From Selaginella moellendorffii (lineage: Eukaryota > Streptophyta > Lycopodiopsida > Selaginellales > Selaginellaceae): DNA of 64,000 nt. The translations under genes were made by a program, and so were the position numbers. Of this stretch, positions 1-10,840 are shown piece by piece; positions within the stretch are counted from its first letter, which is position 1; each line of letters starts with the position of its first letter. The notes under the pieces are model-generated. The model did not search any database. It saw only the letters and a list, made by a program, of their open reading frames with translations, and had not been told where the DNA came from. Location: assembly GCF_000143415.4 (NCBI RefSeq), contig NW_003314366.1:384997-448996 (forward strand), given 5' to 3'.

Positions 1-765
1 CCCGAGATGGACCTGAGATGGAGTCCGAGATGGAGTTTGAGATGGACCGCGATGAAATCCAAGATGGAGTTCGAGATGGAGTTTGAGATGGAGTCCGAGA
101 TGGAGTTCGAGATGGAGTCCGAGATAGGACCCGAGATGTACCTAAGATGGAGTCTGAGATGGAGTTCGAGATGGACCCGAGATGGACCTGAGATGGAGTC
201 CGAGATGGAGTTTGAGATGGACTGAGATGGAATTCAAGATGGAGTTTGAGCTGGACCCGAGATGGAGTCCGAAATGGACCNNNNNNNNNNNNNNNNNNNN
301 NNNNNNNNNNNNNNNNNNNNNNNNNNNNNNNNNNNNNNNNNNNNNNNNNNNNNNNNNNNNNNNNNNNNNNNNNNNNNNNNAGATGGAGTTTGAGATGGAC
401 CCGAGATGGAGTTCGAGATGGACCGAGATGGAGTCCGAGATGGATCCGAGATGGAGTCCGAGATGGACCGAGATGGAGTCTGAGATGGAGTCCGAGATGG
501 ACCCAAGATGAAGTCTGAGATAGACCCAAGATAGAGTCCGAGTTGGAGTCCAAGATGGACCGAGATGGAGTCCGAGATGGAGTCCAAGATGGGCCCGAGA
601 TGGAGTTCGAGAAGGACCTAAGATGGAGTCCAAGGTCAAGACCGAGACCGAGACCAAGACCGAGACCGAGATTGGGACCGGGACTGAGACCGAGACCGAG
701 GCCGAGGCCGAGACTGAGCCTGAGTTCAAGTCCAAGTCCGAGTTCGAGTCCGAGGGTGAAAGCCT
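1..765. repeat. LTR-embedded hexamer/12-mer tandem array, copy A
   Basis: The 12-mer GATGGAGTCCGA and variants (GATGGACCCGA, GATGGAGTTTGA) run in tandem, grading into GACCGA hexamers near 630-720. The array is interrupted by the 100-N gap. Because the unit is a multiple of three, all six frames are nearly stop-free and give low-complexity polypeptides, which are not genes. The same array lies inside the other LTR copies, so it belongs to the element and is not an independent satellite. Confidence 0.9.
281..380. other. Assembly gap (100 N)
   Basis: Exactly 100 N within the tandem array, the usual convention for a gap of unknown size. The true array length here is unknown. Confidence 0.99.
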
Positions 766-1565
766 AAAGTGTTTGTCTCCCAGACCCTAGTGAGCTCCAA
801 AAGTATAGTAGGGAGAGGACTACAATAGAGCCAGTTTGGCCAGGAATGGGTGGCACTACCTACTTCGATACCTGGCGTGGCTCAACGAAACCTTGCTCTA
901 AGCCCATGACTAAAGCACCCAAAGGTGGAAGTTAGGGAGAGTACCTATGAGGTTCTCGTAGGGCCACGGTCTTTCGAAATATTGTCCCAAAGTCCTAGAC
1001 TGTGGAAAGGAAGAGGAGTAACCCTTTAGTGTGGTGTCCAAGGATACAGTCACATGGTGAGGAAGTCCTAGATGACAGTGGGACTCGGTGGTCTGGCCTG
1101 TAGGGCTTGATCTAGTGGTAGTGTTGACGAACACGGCCATGTATAGAAAGGGACTTGGTAGGGATCGAAAAGGGATATTGGGGAAGGCTATTCCCCATGT
1201 CTGCAGGTATCCTAAGGATGCTAGGGAGTGGATCTGGGATGACTACTCATGAATGGATGGCCTAGTGTTTGAGAGACAGAACTATGATGTAGGTGATGTT
1301 ATATCATTGGTATGACAAAGGTGAATATACATGGCCTTAGCGTAACAGGCTGATATGTCAGTGTTACCTTTTGGTGTCAGTTATGGGACCGGACACGTGG
1401 AGCACTTGGACTAAATGCAAGGGTTGAGTGGCAAGGATGCCATTCTCGGGGCTAGCCAGACCCAAGTCCAGAATAGGACTTATGGAGGTTGTGAGTAAGA
1501 CTCCTCCAAGTGGTCTAAGGTGTGGTTAAGTGACTAAAGTAGAATGGAAAATTTAGTCGCTTACA

Positions 1566-2773
1566 ACAACCATCTAATAGCGTTCTTCTCGAAAACGTTT
1601 GACAAGGCTTAGCAAAAATGGCCTACCCACGAGAAGAAATTATTTGTGGTGGTCAACGTGCTCAAGGAGTGGTGACACTACCTTGGAACGCACTTCAAAG
1701 TTTACATGCATAATCTGGCAATGAAACACTTCTTATCGCAGCCTGACCTAAGAGGGAAACAAGGTCGGTGGGCTAATGCATTGGCTGAGTTTGATTGTGA
1801 GATTCTGTATAAGTCTGGGAAGAGTAACATCGTGGCAAATAAGTCGAAAGGCAAATTTGAAATTGACGATATCTAACACAATAGCAACCTTTTGGGATGA
1901 TGTGCAGACAACATATAAGAATGATGGTCTAGCACAAGAAGTATTGCTAAGGAATCAAGAGGCGCAAGATGCTCACCAGATAGGTGAGCTACCAATGGAA
2001 GAGAAAATAAGTTATGCAAAATGCAATAGACTCGAATATTATAAACAGATGAGGGTGTATACTCCAGAAGGGGAACTAAGGAAGGTAGCCTTAAAAGAGT
2101 GTTATGATGGACCTCTTGCAGGACACGGCGGAGTGCCCAAGTTAATGGGTTTACTCAAAAGGAAGTATCACTGGCTAGATATGGCTAAAGACGTTTAAGA
2201 CTATATAAAGACACGTCCAACATGTCAGTAGGTCAAAGCCGTGACTAAAGCTAGTGGAGGCTTGTTACAAAGCATTTCAATTCCAGATCAACCGTGGAAA
2301 TGTCTTACGATGGACTTCATCACGGGACTCTTCCAAAGTGAGGGGTTTGATGTGATATTCATGGTGGTGGACCAGTTTTTGAAGATGGCACATTTCATAC
2401 CCACTACAATAGAAGTGCATGCAGAAGGCATGGCAAAGCTGTTCTTTAAACAAGTGGTTCAAGTGCGGGGAAGGCCAGAAAAGATTATCTCAGATCAAGA
2501 TATAATCTTCACTAATAGATTCTGGAGAGCTCTCCTGGAACAGTATTGCACCAAGTTGAAATTTAGTATAGCCTATCACCCACAAACAGGTATTGGGTAT
2601 TAAGTCAAGTTTGATGGTAATAGCACTTCTTGATAGATGGATAAACGGAAAGGGTGAATAGGTAGCTGAAGGATTATCTGCGATGCTATGTCTCGGGAGA
2701 CCAGACCAATTGGGTAAGTCATTTAGGACTTACAAAAATGTGCTATAACAACTCACCACATTCAAGTATTGGG
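1566..2773 (+). pseudogene. Ty3/gypsy chromovirus pol fragment: RNase H and integrase, decayed
   Basis: From about 1579 the frame reads the RNase H start (IAFFSKTFD), then EKKLFVVV, FKVYMHN, GRWANALAEFD and YKSGKSNIVA, the usual order of the gypsy RNase H domain. From about 2090 comes the integrase zinc-binding region (GHGGVPKLM, KYHWLDM), then the core with WKCLTMDFITG (first Asp, ~2300), HFIPTT, and IISDQDIIFTNRFW (second Asp, ~2495). The HPQT motif at ~2580 is followed by an insertion of about 45 bp with stops before the catalytic-Glu segment. Several in-frame stops and frameshifts make it non-functional. Coding sequence is cut at 2773, inside the conserved NNSPHSSIG motif, by the element at 2774-10840 and resumes at 10841. 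Upstream protease and reverse transcriptase are not in the window. Confidence 0.9.
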
Positions 2774-4493
2774 TGTAAGCAACTAAATTTTCCATTCTAC
2801 TTTAGTCACATAACCACACCTCCGACCACTTGGAGGAGTCTCATTCACAACCTCCATAAGTCCAATTCAGGACTTGGGACTTGCTGGCCCCAAAAATGGC
2901 ATCCATGCCACTCAACATTTGCACTTGGTCCAAGTGCTCCATGTGTCCGATCCCATGACCGACACTCAAAGGTACCACCGACATGGCAGCTTGTCACGCT
3001 AAGGCCATGCCCAATCACCTTTGCCACACTGGTAGTCCAATACCACATGCATCCCAATCTTGGCTCTCCAAGACTAGGCAAACCATCCGTGAGTGGTCAT
3101 CTCAGATCCACTCCTTAGCATCCTTAGGATGCCCACCGACAAGGGGAATAGCCTTCCCCAATATCCCTCTATCAGTCCCCACTAAGTCCCTTTCTGCCCC
3201 TAGCCGTGTTTGCCAACACTACCACTGGATCGAGGCCCACATGCCCGACCACTAAGTCCCACGGTCCTCTGGGACTTCCTCACCATACGATTGTGTCTTT
3301 AGTCACAACCCCAAAGGACTGCTCCTCTTCCTTTCCACAGTCTGGGCCTTTGGGGACAACATTTCGGAACACCATGGTCTTACGCGAGCCACCTGGGTAC
3401 TCTCCCCGCCTTCCACCCTTGGGTGCTCTAGCCATGGGCTTAGAGCGAGGTTCCGTTGAGCCACGCCTGGTATCTAAGTAGGTAGTGCCACCCACACTTG
3501 GACTGGGAGCATCGGCCAGTTGATCTCCCGGGGGAACTAGAGTCGGCTCTTGAACACTTCACCAAGCTACCCCGCTTGTTGGTCTGTGTTCACTCTAGTA
3601 TTGGACTTCCCAGTGGTCAGTTCATCACCCAACACTGGGTCTGGCCTTCCTGGGCCAAACTGGCCTTTCCTGGCCAAACTGGCTCCACTGCAGTCCTCCC
3701 CCCTACTATACTTTTGGAGCTCACCAAACCCCCTGAGTCTGGGAGACGAACACTTTGGGCTTTCACCCTCTCATACTCGAACTCGGACTCGGACTCGGAC
3801 TCAGGCTCAGTCTCGGCCTCTGCCTCGGTCTCGGTCTCGGTCTCGGTCCCGGTCCTGGTCTCGGTCTCGGTCTTGGTCCCGGTCCCGGTCTCGGTCTCGG
3901 TCTCGGTCCCGGTCCCGGTCCCGGTCTCGGTCTCGGTCTCGGTCCCGGTCTCGGTCTCGATCTCGGACTCCATCTCGGGTCCTTCTTGGACTCCATCTCG
4001 GATTCCATCCCGGGTCCATCTCGGACTCCATCTCGGACTCCGTCTCGGTCCATCTCGGACTCCATCTCGGACTCCACTTCAGGCTCCACTTCAGACTCCA
4101 CCTCGGACTCCACCTCGGAGTCCACCTCGGAGTCCACCTCGGACTCCACCTCGGACTCCACCTCGGACTCCACCTCGGACTCCAGCTCAGACTCCACCTC
4201 AGACTCCACCTCGGACTCCATCTCGGACTTCATCTTGGTCCATCTCGAACTCCATCTCAGACACTTCCACGTGTCATGTGTTGGTCCTTTTGGGTCCCTT
4301 TTTGGAGCCTCGCTTATTGCTCGCTTCATGCTCATTCCTTGAGCACTCCATTGGGAGTTCCACTCTTGCTCTCGACCTTTTAAGTCGGAGCCTTTTAGTC
4401 CAAATGTGTTACGCTCGTTTGGCTTTTGCTTCGGCCACTACCACGTGGCACCCTTTTGGCTCCACTTTGGGGCTTAGGGGTTTGTGTCTCACA
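2774..4493 (-). repeat. 3' LTR of the LARD-like element (copy B)
   Basis: A 1720-bp repeat that matches 9154-10840 nearly base for base over the unique segments, with scattered substitutions. Read on the - strand it starts TGTGAGACAC at 4493 and ends GCTTACA at 2774. The tandem array (about 3776-4262) lies in what should be U3, about 230 bp from the LTR start. Confidence 0.85.
3776..4262. repeat. Hexamer/12-mer array in LTR copy B
   Basis: Three zones can be read on the + strand. CTCGGA hexamers grade into TCTCGG/TCCCGG hexamers (3780-3960), then CTCGGACTCCAT 12-mers (3960-4075), then CTCGGACTCCAC 12-mers (4075-4215). Translations give Ser-Arg, Asp-Arg or Ser-Asp dipeptide strings in every frame. 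This is a repeat, not a gene. Confidence 0.9.
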
Positions 4494-4507
4494 ACTCCAC
4501 CACCCAT
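4494..4507 (-). other. Polypurine tract of the LARD-like element
   Basis: On the - strand this reads ATGGGTGGTGGAGT, directly followed by TGTGAGACAC, the LTR start. The same 14 bases precede LTR copy D at 11946-11959, which supports the assignment and the family relationship. Confidence 0.7.
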
Positions 4508-5010
4508 AGACGAAGTTCAATGTCCTCATTGAACGGTAAACCCGTTTATAAAGTAACACCCACAAGTATTACCATTTCCTTCCTTGGCACCTAGCCAATA
4601 TTTGTCTATGGTTTGACCCCAAAGGCTCACCATGCCTTGTCCATCCTCTAAGGGGCATAGTCTCTCCAACATAGAGACTCATTCGGACACCTAGGGTGGT
4701 TTGCTCCCTTTTATAGGTTTAGTTCTCGCTAAACCCGTTTGAGATACTTTCTCTAACTCAATTCCACTACTCATTCTCGAGTAGTCCCAACTTCTATTGA
4801 CATAACCAATTCACCTTGGAACTTTTAATTTTGACTTCTCGAAGTCAATTTCTTTGGTGTCTTTGACACCTTTCACTGCACATATTATGCAACTTCACTT
4901 CCCATCCTAGGAAGCTCCCCACTTGAGGGCGCCATCGTCCTCCTTTCTATTTTATGCCACTTTTGGCACCAAGTTCTAGCCATTGTAATTTGTGCTAGAG
5001 CTACCCACAG

Positions 5011-5603
5011 TGTAAGCAACCAAAGGGAACGACTTGAGAGACGATCCATGGGGTTCAAATATAGAGGGAAAGGGCCCATGAATAAGAGTGCACCCCCTTT
5101 TCCAATCAGTTAAGGGTCTTGGGATATTTGGGGTTAAGCGTCCTTGGGTTTGAATAGTACTGGGCCCGGTGACCTCCCGGGAAGTCCAAACTTAGGAGTT
5201 TACATTTGGTATCAGAGCGGTCTCGGGTCCGACTCTGTTGGTTGGCTAAGGGAATCACACCACATGTTGATTGACATCTGGCTGGTCCAGTTTGTTCCCG
5301 CTGGGCTCGACCCGAGGGGTAGGGTGTCAAGAGAGCGGGGCTCTCGGGAGAGCTGCGGCTCTCAGCTTCCGTTCACAAGGGCGTGAACTTGCAGGGAAGC
5401 GTGGTGGATTGTAAGCAACCAAAGGGAATGACTTGAGAGACGATCCATAGGGTTCAAATATAGAAGGAAAGGGCCCATGAATAAGAGTGCATCCCCTTTT
5501 CCAATCGGTTAAGGGTCTTGGGATATTTGGGGTTAAGCGTCCTTGGGTTTGAATAGTACTGGGCTGGGTGACCTCCCGGGAAGTCCAAACTTAGGAGTTT
5601 ACA
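5011..5603 (+). mobile_element. TRIM element 1 (593 bp, 194-bp LTRs)
   Basis: Two direct repeats, 5011-5204 and 5410-5603, each 194 bp, begin TGTAAGCAACC and end AGTTTACA, and differ at only a few sites. The interior is 205 bp. It begins TT and then TGGTATCAGAGC (5207-5218), the primer-binding site matching initiator-Met tRNA, and ends with the purine tract GGGAAGCGTGGTGGA just before LTR 2. Flanks CACAG (5006-5010) and CACGG (5604-5608) are a 4-of-5 target duplication. There is no coding capacity. These are the defining features of a terminal-repeat retrotransposon in miniature. It lies inside the interior of the element at 2774-10840. Confidence 0.92.
5207..5218 (+). other. Primer-binding site of TRIM 1 (initiator Met tRNA type)
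   Basis: TGGTATCAGAGC lies two bases after the 3' end of the left LTR, the normal place for minus-strand priming. The motif is the standard plant iMet-type PBS. Confidence 0.85.
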
Positions 5604-8600
5604 CACGGCCCTATCCTTTGGCTACTTCGCCATTCCCTCCCTTGGAGCTTTCACCTTTGCCAACTTGGAGCATTTGGGAATCTTTCCTTGGAAGTCCACT
5701 TCCTTTCCCGCAATCCGTTAGCATAAAACACATTTGTGTTCCTTGGCTAACTTTGCCATTTGGATTCCTTCCCATGATTCCCATGGCTCTTTTCTTGGCC
5801 ACTAGTCTTTTGCTCCTATCCTTGATTGTTGCACCCAGCAACATAGGATCGCTACCTCCATTTTTTAGGTTTCCTTTCGGTTCCATAGCAAACACTTTGC
5901 TTTGCCAAGTCCAGAGGGTGTTCACCCCTAGTACGTCTCTTTAACATTTTCTATCGTGGGCTCTATCCACGGCCCAACTTTTTGAGGCCCTCCCTTGGAT
6001 CTCTTATAGAGACTACTTTCCTTGGACTTACTATGCCATAGCATTGATATAGCTCATTTCCCTTAGGTGTTCTTCTCACTTGGTCACCTCAACCAAGCCA
6101 CACCTTTATGAATAATTCAAATCAACACTTTGAACTAGGAATCATATTCCTTAACCCAAACAAAGACTTTGTCCTTGTTTAGCCACAAGATCACCTAGTG
6201 ATCTCATAATAGGCTTATCAATAGGAACTAAGTCTTCCAGACCCTTCTAAGTTGTTGACTATGACCCCAGGGGCATCCCCCACACTTGGCGGTGCGCCCA
6301 AGCCAGCCCTTCCGGCCAAGGATCCATAGCAACTGAGACTTGGGTGTCCCCATCTCATTCACCACGTCCTTGGTGCCCTTTGCACCAAAGTGTTTAAGTT
6401 AGATATGCTGAGCTTTCACTCTAAGAAATCTAACCGTGCATCACGACTCCGAGGCATCCCTCGCTTGGCGGTGTGCCCAAACTAGTCTCCTCACTGAGAG
6501 TCCATGACCACCGAAATATGAGTGTCCTCATATTCCAAACCATCACCACGCCCTAGTGATTTGGGACTCGAACCCAAGCACTAGAGGGTTGGGACTCGAA
6601 CCCAACCTCCGTATATGCATCTACGGACGGCATCACCCAGGATGCCTGGCATGACTCCCCACGCCGGTGCACCAACTTATACTTAAAGCGTGGTATAGAT
6701 CATAGCTTAGGAACCTAGTTCCCCCACACTGCCAAGTCCTCTCACTTGACAAGTCCATGATCATGCATGGACTCTTCCATGCTTGGCCCCATGGCCCACC
6801 TTTTTGAAGTAATCACATTCAACTAGGGTATTTGTTCCCCCGACTTGCCAATCTCGCTTGGCAAGTCCTCCGACCACTGTAACATGGTTCCTGCATAAGC
6901 GTGAAAGTCCTTGACCATTGACTTTCGTTCAAAGCCCTCTCTTTGAACACTCGGGAACTACTTCCCTAACCTTGATAGTGTTGCCTCATGGCAAGCTTCA
7001 AGACCACGCTTCTGCTGCGCCACTCTGATTTCGCGTGTTCCATGAACCATTTACACTTGGTTTTTCTAGGTACTAAGCTACCTAAAATCATCTTTGGGAA
7101 CCTTGAAGGAACTCTGTCCCTTAGCTTGCTAAGGCCTCTCTTTTCGCAAGCTTTATAGTTGCCATATAGTCTAACATGGACAATTCCATATTTTAGACTC
7201 TCCATGGCATCACAGTTGCTAACAACAACATCCTCGAGCACCCTCTTGATTCTCCACTCCCAACTTGCATAACCACCGTTGGATATGCCCTTCGATTTCT
7301 ATGGTTCAGTTCCATCCCAATACTACTTGCCTTTTGGCCCCATATGTTTCCTTTGGTTATTCTCCTCCAAACTAGGCGGATAGCTTTGCACATTTTGCTA
7401 TGCCTTAGCAAGTATGCTTAGGGATGAACCTGCTCGATAGCCTAGGGAGTGGTTCCTTAATCTTGGGCATGCTCACTTTATAATCCCACACACCAGGGTT
7501 AACGTTGCTGCTTATGGGCCTTTACATGCCCATCATTAGCTTTGCCAAAATTCCATTTTTAGCTTTATCCAATTTGGGTTGACAGTTTTCTCCTGTCTCC
7601 GCAACCTTGGATATTTGGATAGCACATTTTATCCATCATTCACTAGGGACTTAGTCCCTTGGGCTTTATCTATTGCCCTCGCGACATCAAACACCACCTC
7701 CCGGTGTCCTAGAGTGTTTTGGTATCCCAAATGATGGCTTATTTGACAATGAACATTCCCTTTTATGACATTGACTTACTATATCGCAACATAAGCAATT
7801 TATCCCTCGTAAGGGTATATCTAACTTCTTTATGCCATTAAGAAGTCTTGGGTAGCTACCTTCTACTAGTTTGACCAATTATCTTGCACTTTTTGCTTAG
7901 TTGCCTCATAGCTGTCAAGTCCTACAACTCATTGCTTGGTGCTTCCACACCTCCATCATTATCTGGGTCACCACACTCCAACCACATGCCTTCCAGCTTA
8001 GGCTATGCCATTCCCGTTTTTATTGGGATTCCCTTGGCAAGGGGTTCTTAAGAACCCACCAACATAACCTCAAGGTATCACACTTTGGCACATTTGGTGT
8101 CTCCACACCATCGGCCCCACGAGCCTATCCTTATGACACTACTTACTAGTATCTAGGTCTTTGCCTAGGACAATATAGTTGTTCCTCATGCTAACTATCC
8201 ATTAGCACCACACCATAGAGTTTGCACCCAACTCTAGGTCAAAGTTGCTTTCTTCTGGGAATATCTTTCCCACAACTTTAGTATTGCACATTCTGCCCTC
8301 AATGAGATATCTCTTGTTCTCATACTTGGATCTTATGATCCTCCCCATACCTCATGGGGCAGCATACACCTCAGTCTAAATGCTTCAACCAATCCCTTAT
8401 GACCATTCCTTGACCCCACTTGAGTCATCCAGCATTTTTGGACCTTGCTAATCCAACAACCTACGAGGTCTCAATCTTAGAGGTGCCAACTCACTGGAAT
8501 ACAACTTCTTGTATTCATGTCCTACTCATAAGGACAATCTTTGCAAGTGTTACTCTAACACTTGATGATTTTCTTGGGGCTAACATTTGCCCCTTAGGAC

Positions 8601-9139
8601 CACTTGTCCATGTGATGAGAATACCAACTCATCCTCTAAGTACACCCCCACCTCCTTGGGTTGTTCTAGCATTTAGAAGAGGTAGCTTCGGCTACCATTT
8701 CAAGGACTTGTGTCCTTTTCTGTATTTGACCTCCCGCGGTCATTACTTCTAGTCTCACATTTATGAGCACCCACCTCAACTATATGAGGATAATCTTGTG
8801 ACTCCTTTATTGTTTTGGAGTCTTTATCTTTCCCGTGATCCTAACTATAGTTGTTTACCACAACTACATTAGCCAGTTTGCAAAGTCAAATGCTCATCTG
8901 GATCACATCCTCAACTCTATGAGGAAAACTTTATACTGTTCCCAAGATCCCAAAGTCGTTCCCTTACTGGCCCCTTTTTTATCCACCACATCGCGCCCAA
9001 GTTCACGCATGAACTTGAGTGGAGAGCCATGTCCTCTCGACATGCTACTTCTCAACGATAGGCCCACTCCTAGGACCTTCCGATGCTAATATCAATGGTG
9101 ATATACTTGAGCACCAATAAAAGTCAGACTAAGGAACAA
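5604..9139. other. Interior of the LARD-like element, no gene recognised
   Basis: Non-repetitive sequence of about 3.5 kb between TRIM 1 and the primer-binding site. All open frames are short (under about 115 codons) and none resembles gag, protease, reverse transcriptase or integrase. The segment 6440-6620 is the reverse complement of sequence just after the chromodomain of the host element (about 11690-11890), so the two elements share 3' untranslated sequence. Nothing else was identified. Confidence 0.6.
6561..6607 (-). other. Two tandem tRNA T-arm-like hairpins (B-box-like)
   Basis: On the - strand two short perfect stems carry the loop TTCGA: GTTGGGTTCGAGTCCCAAC (within 6587-6607) and TTGGGTTCGAGTCCCAA (6561-6577). 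Each contains GGTTCGAGTCC or GGGTTCGAGTCCC, matching the pol III B-box/TΨC-arm consensus. No acceptor or D arm is visible, so this is not a tRNA gene. A diverged pair occurs at the same place in the related element (11714-11766). Confidence 0.5.
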
Positions 9140-9150
9140 CTCCGATACCA
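9140..9150 (-). other. Primer-binding site of the LARD-like element
   Basis: On the - strand TGGTATCGGAG begins three bases after the end of the LTR (GCTTACA at 9154). It differs by one base from the iMet-type PBS of the TRIM elements. It fixes the orientation of the 2774-10840 element. Confidence 0.8.
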
Positions 9151-9153
9151 AAT

Positions 9154-10840
9154 TGTAAGCGACTAAATTTTCCATTCTACTTTAGTCACTTAACCACACC
9201 TCCGACCACTTGGAGGAGTCTCATTCACAACCTCCATAAGTCCAATTCAGGACTTGGGACTTGCTAGCCCCGAGAATGGCATCCATGCCATTCAACATTT
9301 GCACTTGGTCCAAGTGCTCCACGTGTCCAATCCCATGACCGACACTCAAAGGTACCACCGACATGGTAGCTTGTCACGCTAAGGCCATGCCCAATCACCT
9401 TTGCCACACTGGTAGTCCAATACCACATGCATCCCAGTCTTGGCTCTCCAAGACTAGGCAAACCATCCGTGAGTGGTCATCTCAAATCCACTCCTTAGCA
9501 TCCTTAGGATGCCCACCGACAAGGGGAATAGCCTTCCCCAATATCCCTCTGTCAGTCCCCACTAAGTCCCTTTCTGCCCCTGGCCATGTTTGCCAACACT
9601 ACCACTGGATCGAGGCCCACAGGCCCGACCACTAAGTCCCACGGTCCTCTGGGACTTCCTCACCATACGATTGTGTCTTTGGTCACTACCCCAAAGGACT
9701 GCTCCTCTTCCTTTCCACAGTCTGGGCCTTTGGGACAACATTTCGGAACACCGTGGCCTTATGCGAGCCACCTGGGTACTCTCCCTGCCTTCCGCCCTTG
9801 GGTGCTCTAGCCATGGGCTTAGAGCGAGGTTCCGTTGAGCCACGCCTGGTATCCAAGTAGGTAGTGCCACCCACACTTGGACTAGGAGCATCAGCCAGTC
9901 GATCTCCTGGGGGAACTAGAGCCGGCTCTTGAACACTTCACCAAGCTACCCCGCTTGTCGGTCTGTATTCACTCTAGTCTTGGACTTCCCAGTGGTCAGT
10001 TCATCACCCAACACTGGGTCTGGCCTTCCTGGGCCAAACTGGCCTTTCCTGGCCAAACTGGCTCCACTGCAGTCCTCCCCCCTACTATACTTTTGGAGCT
10101 CACCAAACCCCCCAGGGTCTGGGAGACGAACGCTTTGGGCTTTCACCCTCTCAGACTCGAACTCGGACTCGGACTTGGACTCGGGCTCAGTCTCGGCCTC
10201 CGCCTCGGTCTCGGTCCCGGTCCCGGTCTCGGTCTCGGTCTCGGTCCCAGTCTCGGTCTCGGTCTCGGTCTCGATCCCGGTCTCGGTCTTGACCTTGGAC
10301 TCCATCTCGGGTCCTCCATCTCGGATTCCATCCCGGGTCCATCTCGGACTCCATCTCGGACTCCATCTCGGACTCCATCTCGGTCCATCTCGGACTCTAT
10401 CTCAGACTCCACTTTGGACTCCATCTCGGACTCCAGCTCAGATTCCAGCTCGGACTCCATCTCGGACTCCATCTCGGACTCCACCTCGGACTCCACCTCG
10501 GACTCCATCTCGGACTCCACCTCGAACTCCATCTCGGACTCCACCTCAGACTCCACCTCGGACTCCATCTCGGACTTCATCTTGGTCCATCTCGGACTCC
10601 ATCTCGGACACTTCCACGTGTCATGTGTTGGTCCTTTTGGGTCCCTTTTTGGAGCTTCGCTTATTACTCGCTTCATGCTCATTCCTTGAGCACTCCATTG
10701 GGAGTTCCACTCTTGCTCTCGACCTTTCAAGTCGGAGCCTTTTAATCCAAACGTGTTACGCTCATTTGGCTTTTGCTTCGGCCACTACCACGTGGCACCC
10801 TTGTGGCTCCACTTTGGGGCTTAGGGATTTGTGTCTGACA
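9154..10840 (-). repeat. 5' LTR of the LARD-like element (copy C)
   Basis: A 1687-bp repeat starting TGTCAGACACAAA at 10840 and ending GCTTACA at 9154 on the - strand. It differs from copy B mainly in the tandem array and by scattered single bases. It is directly followed on the - strand by the primer-binding site. Confidence 0.85.
10143..10615. repeat. Hexamer/12-mer array in LTR copy C
   Basis: Same zoning as copy B: CTCGGT hexamers first, then CTCGGACTCCAT and CTCGGACTCCAC 12-mers, with a different number of units. It explains the long stop-free frames on both strands here. Confidence 0.9.

Larger units (their letters stand above)
1..1565 (+). mobile_element. Long LTR copy A (gypsy family), 5' part outside window
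   Basis: This is the reverse complement of the long terminal repeats at 2774-4493 and 9154-10840. The last ~30 bases (ending GTCGCTTACA at 1565) mirror the start of those copies. The part nearest the window edge is the hexamer/12-mer array, then about 800 bp of unique LTR sequence. Compared with the other copies it lacks a segment around position 845. No primer-binding site follows at 1566; the sequence runs straight into RNase H coding sequence of an older gypsy element. It is therefore a solo LTR or the 3' LTR of an element whose rest lies outside the window. Confidence 0.8.
2774..10840 (-). mobile_element. Non-coding long-LTR (LARD-like) retroelement inserted in a gypsy pol gene
   Basis: Two same-orientation repeats of about 1.7 kb (2774-4493, 9154-10840) flank an interior of about 4.7 kb. 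On the - strand each LTR begins TGTSAGACACAAA and ends GCTTACA (TG..CA). Next to the 9154 end is a primer-binding site (TGGTATCGGAG, - strand, 9140-9150), and next to the 4493 end a purine tract (4494-4507), so the element reads right to left. Flanking 5-bp sequences are TTGGG (2769-2773) and TCGGG (10841-10845), a one-mismatch target duplication. The interior shows no recognisable gag or pol in any frame; about 0.6 kb of it is a later TRIM insertion. Its LTR and 3' interior resemble those of the host chromovirus, suggesting a non-autonomous derivative. A heavily decayed coding interior cannot be excluded by eye. Confidence 0.8.

Noticed and set aside
1-765. CRISPR-like or centromeric satellite array
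   Set aside because: There are no unique spacers between units, and the array is contained in LTRs with defined ends.
3498-4532. A 344-codon open frame (and overlapping ones on both strands) rich in Ser-Asp/Ser-Arg/Pro-Arg repeats
   Set aside because: It is the translation of the LTR tandem array. All six frames are open there because the unit length is a multiple of three, and the same array recurs in the other LTR copies.
6561-6607. tRNA gene suspected from GGGTTCGAGTCCC
   Set aside because: Only the T-arm is present, duplicated; no acceptor, D or anticodon stem can be folded. Reported as hairpins instead.
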